DNA of 64,000 nucleotides, taken from contig OX104113.1 of NCBI GenBank assembly GCA_944474755.1, forward strand, positions 25,052,432 to 25,116,431, given 5' to 3'. The DNA comes from Limnoperna fortunei (taxonomy: Eukaryota > Mollusca > Bivalvia > Mytilida > Modiolidae). Positions 1 through 12,100 of this stretch are shown in pieces. The notes beneath the pieces were generated by a model that worked only from the letters and a program-made list of their open reading frames with translations, made no database searches and had not been told where the DNA came from. The translations under genes and the position numbers were made by a program. Every line of letters begins with the position of its first letter. The first letter of the stretch is position 1.

Positions 1-1243
1 AATACAAATTATTCAGAAAGTTTGAAACTAATATGCATGAAATAATTATCCTTAGATTTTTTACTCATCACATGAAGATGAAGATAATGTCACACCCTAA
101 CTCGGTTGACTCGAACTTCAGATAACTCAATATATTTTTTTACGGTCTAACAAACTTCGACTTATTGAGGTTTAACTGTATTTGAGCTGTCTACACTGAT
201 TTCAAAGTTAAAATTTTCAGCCAATCCATTGTATAGATTTTTTGTACTTAATTAATAGGCCAAACTCTAAAATGATAAAAGGGAAGAACCAAGTACAGAG
301 TTAGTGTAAAGAATTAAACCTTTGTAGCTGCTACAAAAGGGGCTTTTATCATGTTATGAGTGTGACACTCTCCATAATCCAATTACAATAATTTTGCTCT
401 TCATAAATTACGTAACTTAGAAAGGGTACATGATATGCAGCCTGTATTAAATCTGTAGACAAGACCTCCAAACCCTTCATCAAACTAATAAGTTTATACT
501 TTTTGGCTACTTGGGTATATTGCATACTGTATATCAAGCCTCATGTCCAATTATGCATACTAATTTAGTTGAGATTTTACTTTTTTAAGTAGTCCATTTC
601 AATATTGTCCTCAGTTTTCATCAGTATAATGAGCTGAAATTTATATACCTGACTGTGTTGACAGCTTTTTCAAAATGTATGTCAGTAGTTCTTTTCCCGT
701 CTTTAATAGCTTGGTCAAAATGTACTGTAAAAATAATTAAAACTTATGATTAATTTTAGCTTGATGTGGAACAGCTGGTATATAAATAAATCTTCTACCA
801 TCATGACAAAAATATTTAAAAATTTTCTGTAAAAATTATCAACATTATAGTTTTAGGGGTCATCGAGTTTTTGAGCATTCACCTCATATGCCCAATAATA
901 ACAGGTTTGATCGTCTAATGACCATGTATCTTGCACTTACAAGTAAATTAAAGTGGATTACATACAATGCATAGCAGACACAGCAACTGTGTATTTCTAC
1001 TTATCTAAATTTAAGTATGTACTTTGTCAAAATCTGAAAATGTAGGGATTGAAACAACATGCGTAATACAAAACCTTGTATCATCTATTTATGTAATAGA
1101 AGATGTACTTTTGTCTGACCTACTTTTTGACATCATAATGAATGTTATAACCAATGATTCGCAATGGTGACTCATACTCTATGAATAAAATGTGACGTCA
1201 TAATGATTGTGACGTTACACTATATTATATTTATATAGCCAGA
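1..1243. other. non-coding, probably THADA intron
   Basis: AT-rich sequence within the expected downstream part of THADA. Apart from the possible exon at 649-724, I see no gene or recognisable repeat here. Minus-strand frames here do not resemble THADA. Confidence 0.5.
649..724 (-). CDS. possible further THADA exon
   Basis: 76 nt open between acceptor ATTTTTACAG and donor GTATAT. Reads FDQAIKDGKRTTDIHFEKAV, which looks like coding sequence and could correspond to the human stretch around VSDARIKQGLIHQHCQVRID. The similarity is weak. It needs a one-base overhang, while exon 13 ends in phase 0, so at least one unseen exon would lie between. Confidence 0.25.
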
Positions 1244-1777
1244 TAAGAAAAAGCCCTTTCAGCCTTTCATAGACTTCAGCCCATCTGGAAGTCACGAAAC
1301 TTCAGTATCAACACCAAGCTGAAGTTATTTAACAGCAATGTAAAGTCAGTCCTCTTGTATGGTTCGGAATGCTGGAGAATAATACAGAGCGACATACAGA
1401 AAGTAGAGGCATTCCACAACATCTCCCTACGAAAGATCCATAGAATCTTCTGGCCCAACAAGATAGCAAACATCAATCTGTTATGGAAAAGCAAATGCCA
1501 CAACATTGCTACGCAGATCAAACAGCGGCGCTTCAGATGGCTAGGTCATGTGCTCAGAAGTCCCGGCGAGAAGATTCCCAAGATAGCACTAAACTGGACA
1601 CCATCTGGAAAAAGGAAGCCAGGAAGACCACGGATGACCTGGAGGCGTACCATCCAAGGGGAGCTTCAAGAACTTGGATACACCTGGGGGCAGGCTCAGC
1701 ATCTGGCAAAGGACAGGGAAACATGGAAGAAGCTTGTTGGTGCCTTATGTCCCAGCAGGGATGAAGGGGATAAGTAA
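1244..1777 (+). mobile_element. non-LTR retrotransposon remnant (C-terminal end of the ORF2 reverse transcriptase protein)
   Basis: Open from just after a TAA at 1241-1243 to the TAA near 1775. It carries the typical C-terminal block of RTE/Jockey-like reverse-transcriptase ORFs: NSNVKSVLLYGSECWR, then RRFRWLGHVLRS, GKRKPGRPRMTWRRT and a final WKKLVGALCPSRDE. The polymerase active-site region is absent, so this is a 5'-truncated dead copy. It lies opposite to THADA, inside its presumed intron. Confidence 0.85.
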
Positions 1778-1900
1778 CTATATTATGTCAAAATGCTTCG
1801 TTGAATATTAAAAATTTTAAATTTTAAACATTCAGGTTTGGTATACCTTTTTTATAATTCTTAATTTTAGATAAACTTATTGCATATATTTAAGTGCAGG

Positions 1901-2017
1901 TACAACTACCTGTATCACGTCTCGGCAGTTGCATACATTCCTCATCACAACTTGACTGGTAGTGTCTCGATGTGATATGAATGTCACAACTGTTTTGACG
2001 TGATACAGGTAGTTGTA
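1901..2017. mobile_element. 117-bp MITE with 21-bp inverted ends
   Basis: The first 21 bases (1901-1921, beginning TACAACTACCTG) are the exact reverse complement of the last 21 (1997-2017). The interior has no ORF. No clear target-site duplication is visible. Confidence 0.65.
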
Positions 2018-2280
2018 TCTACACATAATGTGTATAATTTCTATTTATCAAGAAAACTTTATTTTATCCCAAGAAACAAGTTTTCTGTTTTTTCTCATTC
2101 TCAACACAGATTATATCTGTAGTCTGATCAGACTATTAGTGATTACAAAATATTCACTCGACTGAAAAAATCTGAAAACAAACCATACACTAGACTAAGA
2201 ATATTTCCTATCACTAGTAAAATCTTGTACAATGCAGTAATCCTCTCCAGGCATCAAATTCCTACAAAACATGCTGACAA

Positions 2281-5200
2281 TGGCCTCAATCAATCACCAA
2301 TACAGGCACAGTCATACAAAGTGTGGCCTCAATCAATAACCAATACAGGCACAGTCATACAAAGTGTGGCCTCAATCAATAACCAATACAGGCACAGTCA
2401 TACAAAGTGTAGCCTCAATCAATAACCCATACAGGCACAGTCATACAAAGTGTGGCCTAAATCAATAACTAATACAGACACAGTCATACAAAGTGTGGCC
2501 TCAATCAATAACCCATACAGGCACAGTCATACAAAGTGTGGCCTCAATCAATAACCAATACAGGCACAGTCATACAAAGTGTGGCCTCAATCAATAACCC
2601 ATACAGGCACAGTCATACAAAGTGTGGCCTCAATCAATAACCCATACAGGCACAGTCATACAAAGTGTAGCCTTAATCAATAACCAATACAGACACAGTC
2701 ATACAAAGTGTGGCCTCAATCAATAACACATACAGGCACAGTCATACAAAGTGTGGCCTCAATCAATAACCAAAACAGGCACAGTCATACAAAGTGTGGC
2801 CTAAATCAATAACTAATACAGACACAGTCATACAACGTGTGGCCTCAATCAATTACCCATACAGGCACAGTCATACAAAGTGTGGCCTCAATCAATAACC
2901 AATACAGGCACAGTCATACAAAGTGTGGCCTCAATCAATAACCAATACAGGCACAGTCATACAAAGTGTGGCCTCAATCAATAACAAAAACAGGCACAGT
3001 CATACAAAGTGTGGCCTAAATCAATAACTAATACAGACACAGTCATACAAAGTGTGGCCTCAATCAATAACCAATACAGACAGTCATACAAAGTGTGGCC
3101 TCAATCAAAAACCCATACAGGCACAGTCATACAAAGTGTGGCCTCAATCAATAACCAAAACAGGCACAGTCATACAAAGTGTGGCCTAAATCAATAACTA
3201 ATACAGACACAGTCATACAAAGTGTGGCCTCAATCAATAACCAATACAGACACAGTCATAAAAAGTGTGGCCTCAATCAATAACCAATACAGGCACAGTC
3301 ATACAAAGTGTAGCCTTAATCAATAACCAATACAGGCACAGTCATACAAAGTGTGGCCTCAATCAATAACCCATACAGGCACAGTCATACAAAGTGTGGC
3401 CTCAATCAATAACCAATACAGACACAGTCATACAAAGTGTGGCCTCAATCAATAACCAATACAGACACAGTCATAAAAAGTGTGGCCTCAATCAATAACC
3501 AATACAGGCACAGTCATACAAAGTGTAGCCTTAATCAATAACCAATACAGGCACAGTCATACAAAGTGTAGCCTTAATCAATAACCAATACAGGCACAGT
3601 CATACAAAGTGTGGCCTCAATCAATAACCCATACAGGCACAGTCATACAAAGTGTGGCCTCAATCAATAACCCATACAGGCACAGTCATACAAAGTGTGG
3701 CTTCAATCAATCACCAATACAGGCACAGTCATACAAAGTGTGGCCTCAATCAATAACCAATACAGGCACAGTCATACAAAGTGTAGCCTTAATCAATAAC
3801 CAATACAGACACAGTCATACAAAGTGTGGCCTCAATCAATAACCAATACAGGCACAGTCATACAAAGTGTAGCCTTAATCAATAACCAATACAGGCACAG
3901 TCATACAAAGTGTGGCCTCAATCAATAACCAATACAGACACAGTCATACAAAGTGTGGCCTCAATCAATAACCCATACAGGCACAGTCATACAAAGTGTG
4001 GCCTCAATCAATAACCAATACAGGCACAGTCATACAAAGTGTGGCCTCAATCAATAACCCATACAGGCACAGTCATACAAAGTGTAGCCTTAATCAATAA
4101 CCCATACAGGCACAGTCATACAAAGTGTGGCCTCAATCAATAACCCATACAGGCACAGTCATACAAAGTGTGGCTTCAATCAATAACCCATACAGGCACA
4201 GTCATACAAAGTGTGGCCTCAATCAATAACCAATACAGGCACAGTCATACAAAGTGTAGCCTTAATCAATAACCAATACAGGCACAGTCATACAAAGTGT
4301 GGCCTAAATCAATAACTAATACAGACACAGTCATACAAAGTGTGGCCTCAATCAATAACCAATACAGGCACAGTCAAACAAAGTGTGGCTTCAGTCAATA
4401 ACCCATACAGGCACAGTCATACAAAGTGTGGCCTTAATCAATAACCAATACAGGCACAGTCATACAAAGTGTGGCCTCAATCAATAACCAATACAGGCAC
4501 AGTCATACAAAGTGTGGCCTCAATCAATAACCCATACAGGCACAGTCATACAAAGTGTGGCCTCAATCAATAACCCATACAGGCAGAGTCATACAAAGTG
4601 TGGCCTTAATCAATAACCAATACAGGCACAGTCATACAAAGTGTGGCCTCAATCAATAACCAATACAGGCACAGTCATACAAAGTGTGGCCTCAATCAAT
4701 AACCCATCCAGGCACAGTCATACAAAGTGTGGCCTCAATCAATAACTAATACAGGCACAGTCATACAAAGTGTAGCCTTAATCAATAACCAATACAGGCA
4801 CAGTCATACAAAGTATGGCCTCAATCAATAACCAATACAGGCACAGTCATACAAAGTGTGGCCTCAATCAATAACCAATACAGGCACAGTCATACAAAGT
4901 GTGGCCTCAATCAATAACTCATACAGGCACAGTCATACAAAGTGTGGCCTCAATCAATAACCCATACAGGCACAGTCATACAAAGTGTGGCCTCAATCAA
5001 TAACCCATGCAGGCACAGTCATACAAAGTGTGGCCTCAATCAATAACCAATACAGGCACAGTCATACAAAGTGTGGCCTCAATCAATAACCAATACAGGC
5101 ACAGTCATACAAAGTGTGGCCTCAATCAATAACCCATACAGGCACAGTCATACAAAGTGTGGCCTCAATCAATAACCCATACAGGCACAGTCATACAAAG

Positions 5201-5974
5201 TGTGGCCTCAATCAATAACCAATACAGGCACAGTCATACAAAGTGTGGTTTCAATCAATAACCCATACAGACACAGTCATACAAAGTGTGGCCTCAATCA
5301 ATAACCAATACAGACACAGTCATACAAAGTGTGGCCTCAATCAATAACCCATACAGGCACAGTCATACAAAGTGTAGCCTTAATCAATAACCAATACAGG
5401 CACAGTCATACAAAGTGTGGCCTCAATCAATAACCAATACAGGCACAGTCATACAAAGTGTGGCCTCAATCAATAACCCATACAGGCACAGTCATACAAA
5501 GTGTGGCCTCAATCAATAACCCATACAGGCACAGTCATACAAAGTGTGGCCTCAATCAATAACCAATACAGGCACAGTCATACAAAGTGTGGTTTCAATC
5601 AATAACCCATACAGACACAGTCATACAAAGTGTGGCCTCAATCAATAACCAATACAGACACAGTCATACAAAGTGTGGCCTCAATCAATAACCCATACAG
5701 GCACAGTCATACAAAGTGTAGCCTTAATCAATAACCAATACAGGCACAGTCATACAAAGTGTGGCCTCAATCAATAACCAATACAGGCACAGTCATACAA
5801 AGTGTGGCCTCAATCAATAACCCGTACAGGCACAGTCATACAAAGTGTGGCCTCAATCAATAACCAATACAGGCACAGTCATACAAAGTGTGGCCTCAAT
5901 CAATAACCCATACAGGCACAGTCATACAAAGTGTGGCCTCAATCAATAACCCATACAGGCACAGTCATACAAAG
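2281..5974. repeat. 43-bp minisatellite, about 86 copies
   Basis: Tandem array of a 43-bp unit (core AATCAATAACCMATACAGGC, then ACAGTCATACAAAGTGTGGC). Variants differ at a few sites (CCA/CCC, GGC/GAC, GTGTGGCCTC/GTGTAGCCTT). One unit near 3070 is 2 bp short. As 43 is not a multiple of 3, it cannot encode a periodic peptide in one frame. It sits in the intron after THADA exon 13. Confidence 0.97.
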
Positions 5975-5984
5975 CGTTACTGAC

Positions 5985-6119
5985 CTCTATAACATTATTT
6001 GTCTGTTGTTTATCATTTCCAGAAAGGACTTCTAGAATCGGATCAATCCACACTGATATCCACATGTCAGGGGATTCTGTCTGATGTTTCCAACACAGCT
6101 GTACATACAATTCACTGGC
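5985..6119 (-). CDS. THADA: THADA coding exon 13 (last clear one in window)
   Basis: 135 nt, acceptor ATATTTTAG, donor GTCAGT. ASELYVQLCWKHQTESPDMW and ISVWIDPILEVLSGND match human ASDLLETMFRNHKSHLKSQT and WHETWVSPLLFILCEGN. The 43-bp minisatellite array begins about 10 bases inside the following intron. Confidence 0.9.
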
Positions 6120-9100
6120 CTAAAATATTACCAGATATGCTAATGGACCATTGAAACATGACAAGTAACCAAAAAAATAACTTTCAAATTTTAGCTATAA
6201 CTGTTTAGTTTAAAATTTTATGTTCAAATAGTAAAACATGCAAAATCACAAATTGTTTCTGTGAGTAGTAAAAAGTTTTTAAGTGTCTTCATGTTGTACC
6301 ATTTGTAAAAAAATCATATATATCTTAAAAGCCAAAAGTAACATTAAAAGTTTTGTTTTTATTTGCTTATGATAGTTACAAATAAAGACAATAAGCTTTA
6401 GTATTTCAGTCATCCCAAAGAGATAACAATCTAGTCACATGATCCAGTCTGGTTAATTGTGCAATAATGTATATTCTGAATCTCATAAATATCAAAATGA
6501 AGGGTTAATGTCTTATTTATAATTATATATATATTTGTTGACTGTGACATTATATTTTCCTTGCTAGGATAAACAATTAACAAAGTAGTTTTCATTGAAC
6601 TGTAGAAAAGAAGACTGTTGCATTAAAAATAACCTACATGACAGGCTAATGCATGTTCACTCATGTGTGACAGAATAATACTGGACAGATCTGGGGCAAG
6701 CTGTAAAATGTGGGATGTCCCTATGACCTGTACCAGAATGCTCAGCATTCCATATTTTCCTTTACTGGACCAATTAACATCAAATATTAGTCTTTGTGTC
6801 AAACCTTGCACGAATGGATCAGAGCATATGTCTGAAATATAATAATTGAAAAAAATGGTAAAATGCCATCCAGTGTGTCCTGAAAATTGTGTTCCTATGA
6901 TGTGGCTAGTGGACTTCCAAGGATTTATTTCATACTGAAGTTGCTTCTCATGAATGTGAATTCTTTTTAAATCAAAAAGATGAATTTTCACAATATAGTT
7001 TGATGTAATATGTCACTTGTAGTGGGATTTAAAAAAATCAGCCCCCAAGAGCCCCAATGAGAAAGAAGTATCATTGAATACAAATTACTGCTCATAAACT
7101 AAATGGTTTTATCTATTACAAAAAGTTAATGTTTACAAATATTTTTAAACAAATTCAAAACTTCATATTATTTTTAACAAGAAACAACAAATATCTTATA
7201 ATATCACTAGAATTTTCATCATTTGTTTGACTTGCTCTGAGCAATAACATGGACTCATGTCCAATTATAATTGTTCCTAAGTTAAGTTTAATTTTGTTGT
7301 GATATAGAGCATGTACACACTTTTGTCTTTTTCAATCTGCTTCCTTCATCAATAAAAACCTGATGCAATGATATAGCTTAAATAGTGCTGAAAATAATGT
7401 AAAACCAACCACAAGCAAACATTTCAATTCATACCATTCAACATTTATTCATGTATATGTAGAGATATTTTAATGAAGAGTTATCACTATCTAATTTTAA
7501 AATAGTACCTAAGGCAACAACCATGGTATGTATCTGTAGAACATTCTCAAATATTTCTCTGGCTATGATTCTGATAACCTATAGAATATTAAAAAAATAT
7601 AAATCAATACATGTTTAAATAAGAACATGTTTCATATCACAAAAATAGCATAAACAAATATTAAAAACACCAAAAAAACCCCATACGATAATGTACAATA
7701 ATAACAAGGTACACAATTTGAAAATGCTATTTTTAAATGTATTCTATATAGTAATTATTGTCCGTGTTTCACATAATCATTGAAATATGTGCGACTCAGA
7801 GGTCATGTTACCACACTTAGAGTGTACAATACTGACTAACATGTCCCTGACTCTGGCTATATACCGGTATGACATATCTTACTAGTAAACCTACATCTGT
7901 CGAGTCTTCCCACACTGTCCATATATATGACATCACCGATTCCATCATGTGACCACTCCCAGTTAGTAAAGCTTTCTGTTTTTCTGACAATATCTCAGAT
8001 TTTAAAACTGAACTACAAGAAGCAAAAGAATTCAATGAATGTGACATAAATACTTCCATTTTAAAATATTTGAAAGATGAATTTTTATTTTATGCAATGC
8101 TGTGATGGATAGACTCAAATGTTTCAAAGCAAATCAGTACTATAAATTTGAGGATATTAATTTAATAAATTGTCTGTTATTATAAGGAAATTATGTTAAA
8201 GATTACACCTAGAAATAGACATAATTGTTTGTTTGCAATAAGTTTAAATTTAATAAATAATGACATGTTTTCCACTGTTTCATAGTATACTGTAAAATGG
8301 CCAATACCGGTATTATGACTTATCTTCAAAGTCTACCTAAGACTTACAAGATGGTATGTGTAGCTTTCATGTTAACTGCACAATAAGTTTAGACAACAAC
8401 AGTCCATGGACAAAGGTGTACACCAAATAATACACAGTTAATGTACCTGAAATAAATTCCAGCTCCTTGTTATGAGCAGCAGCCATACAATAATGACAAA
8501 AGTCAATGTCTGTACATACAATGCTATCATTTGTACTTACCAATCTCTTATGCTTACCAAGATTTTGAGGCCCACATGTTGTAACACTTGACAACCAATA
8601 GTTTACTAATAGAATCTGTATAACTGCACATAAAAGGGAAATAAGTTTCATTTATAAACCATGCTGATAAAAAGGAATAAGAATGAAAAATATTTTAAAA
8701 ACAAGAGAAACGTCTCATAATTTATTGAAAAGCAATTTCCTTAAGGCTGAACTAGTTTCTAAGAAACTAGGACCTAATATTTTCCACTCTGGCAAGTAGC
8801 GTGAAAAATGATAAGAAAAGATCAAACAAATTTGCACACAACATCAAGTTATTTTTAGAACAAGGATTTCAATAATACCTGTCATTTTTCAGCAAAATAA
8901 TGAGACAAAAACATTCATATGTGAAAAGATAATAACAAAAGTTAATTTCACTCCCTATTACTTGCACAAGAATTGCCAATTTCAATGACATCACAAAATA
9001 TTAATGGACACCAGTTGGTAAATAAAAAAATCCCCACACATATATTTTCTGATTTATTCCTTAATATTAAATATAAACAAAATTAGAGAAATATTTGTTA

Positions 9101-12100
9101 TTCCATTAAGGTTTACACCAATATCAAGTCTACAAATATTTAAGTTAATTAAATATTAACAATGAGTAAACTGCATCCTTAAACAGCATGTCCACTTTCC
9201 TCATTTTATTTACAGACTTGCAGGAAGTTTTATTGAGATATGTTTTTTTGCTTACTGCTGTTTCCTCCATATTTATATTAATATACGTACCCTTCTAAGG
9301 ATATCTGTGTAATACAGGTAAATAAATAGTCCAGCAACAAACATTTCCCATCATGCAATTCTTCAACTAGCTCTGATAGCTCAATTATTGACATGATTCC
9401 ATACATTAGACATAGGCGACCAGTAGAATTACTTCCCCTGATCAGTTTATCAAATTCTGTATTCTCACTTGTGTCAAATATATGCTGCCTTACCTACAAT
9501 GATAACCGTTCATTAGTTTACGATATTTTGTGTTTTGCAGCAAAATATGTATATCTGGATAAAGAATGATAACATATACTGTAAATACATGTCTGCAAAA
9601 GCATGTATAAGTTGCCCATATTTTCACTACAATTTGACTACCAATATCTGTACTTTGTCATTGTGACGAGCTAGATCTTTATATTAAACTAGTGCTAAAT
9701 TTAAAACAAGATATTTTATTATTTTGAATATCAAGTCAATCAACTCACTGCTTCTACAAAATAATTTGATACCAGTTGATCAAGCACTTTTTTGTTTAAA
9801 TTAACATTTTTCACAGAACTTAACTATTGCAAATTTCAATATTTCTTTTATTGTGCACAAAAAATTGGAGATTTTCAAACAAGAATTAAAATAATAATTA
9901 AAGTAACAAATTTATAGAACTCCAACACTTTACAACAATTGCCAGTTGGGGGTTCCTGTAGGTTACATTGGCTTGTCTCCTTAATAAATCCAAAATCAAA
10001 CTAGTGAAAGTGGCACATAATCTCATTAAAACACAATAAGTTGACATTTTACCATGCGTATAAATCTGTCTCCATACTGAAGTCTCATCAACAAAATGAC
10101 ATTTATAGCACAAGTTGTCTTGGAGTCCATTAAAAAATCATCTATAAAATAAATACAATATTTTATCTTCACGTTAAAATATTGAAAGAGTTTCAGTTTT
10201 TTAAATTTCATAATCATGCTTTTCACATACTGGTACATATTTTCTAGATACATCAGAAGGCAAAGAAAACCACACAGATAGACCAATAAACCAAATGTAA
10301 AGTTGAAAACCCAAAAGGACAGGCACATGACACTTTTTCGTTATATACATATTTGTTACTGCATTGGTGATTTATTGATTAAATGAGTAGTGGGTTTTTT
10401 GTTTGGACTTCTCTCTATATACAGAATATTGTGAATAGAATTTATAAAAACATGGTGTATTCTAAATTGTGTGACCTTAGGATCTACAGAAGATAAAATA
10501 TTTGTAGACAATAATTTATTTTATGAGACTTTCTTAAGAATACTGGTAATGTAACAAAAACTATCACAAATGTTTTTTTTAACAAAAATGTAACAAGGTG
10601 GTTTTTCCAAATGAATTTAACTACACTATAGTTTTAATTTCCAGTCACATCTTCAGTGTAGTATAACATTTCAGTAGTACTGTATTCACTTGATACACTA
10701 CCTACCTGCGTGTAAGATGGTAATGTCATGCTTCAGTAACACAGACACTATATTGCTAATTTCTTCTCTCCTCTTCAGTGCACTGTAACATTTCTGCATG
10801 ACTCTGTTCCCGGCCTGTACGCTGGCCAGACATGTATGCATCAACTCATTCTGTCTTATAGAGGACTGAGTGGAACTACAAAACAACAATTAATTAGTAT
10901 TATAGTGCATCTAAAATTACAGCACATTTTCCATGTGAAATACTCATTGTTTTCTTCTTCATAGATGTCTAAAATATGTGTTTAAAGGTCTACTAAACAT
11001 CATTGCTTAAATTTGTTAAACTGAATTGGTAATACATATTATATTATCTTTAAATGAACTTTACAATGTTAAGGAGAAATTTCAGAAATAAATTCCTGTA
11101 ATAATTACACAATGTTTACAGACAGTGATCCTGAGAGTGTCTCAGTATGTTTATTGTTGAAATGGATTTGTGACAATAGACCATAATAAGAATCTAACCT
11201 ATTTTCTTCTAAGGTAATGTCTAAAATCTGTGATAAATACTGAAGTGTTTCTAAGGACAGGTATTCTATGCATTTTTCTCCTACAAGACAAATAACAAAA
11301 AATCATGCTCCGATACAATATATAATCTGCTTAATCAGCTACAATTCCATCAAAATGTAACAGATATTAGAACACAATATTGGTATTAAGGGCAGTTGTG
11401 AGGGGCAAACCATCATGAAATAACCATAATACATGTATATTGGTACTGAAAATACTGTATTAATGTGTGTAATCCTTAGACTTTTAACTACTGCTAAAGT
11501 TGTCTGTTCATACTAGTTTTAGTTTTTGTTAATTAATTCCAGAAAATAACAGACTTGAGTTTATGAAAAAGTGCTAACAAATGATCAGGGTAAGCAATAC
11601 ACATTTAGTGATATGATACAGGGTATACAATACAGATTTAGCGATATGATACAGGGTATGCAATACACATTTAGTGATATGATACAGGGTATGCAATACA
11701 GATTTAGCGATATGATACAGGGTATACAATACAGATTTAGCGATATGATACAGGGTATGCAATACAAGGCAGGTTAGGTTTATGATTTTAGGGATGATAT
11801 AAAAAGATGGTTTGTTTGAATTGTGTTTAATGTCACTTTCAGCAATTGTTCAGCTCTAAAATGGGAGAGGAAGTCAGATTACCAGACCCCCCCCCCCCCC
11901 CCAAAAAAAAAACATGAGGTACATGTATGAAAACTGGCAATCCTTGTCAATTAGATTGGAATCTAGTACACTCTGCCCATAATGAGGCTCGAAACGCAAC
12001 CTCAGTGTTGACAGACCACATGATCAATAGCAGACGATTAAGTACTTTAATCATTCGGCCACGGAGGCCACCTATAGATAAATGAGAAGAACCTTTATTG

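Noticed and set aside
2281..5974. CRISPR-like regular array
   Set aside because: Units are directly adjacent 43-bp tandem repeats with no unique spacers, in eukaryotic intron DNA.
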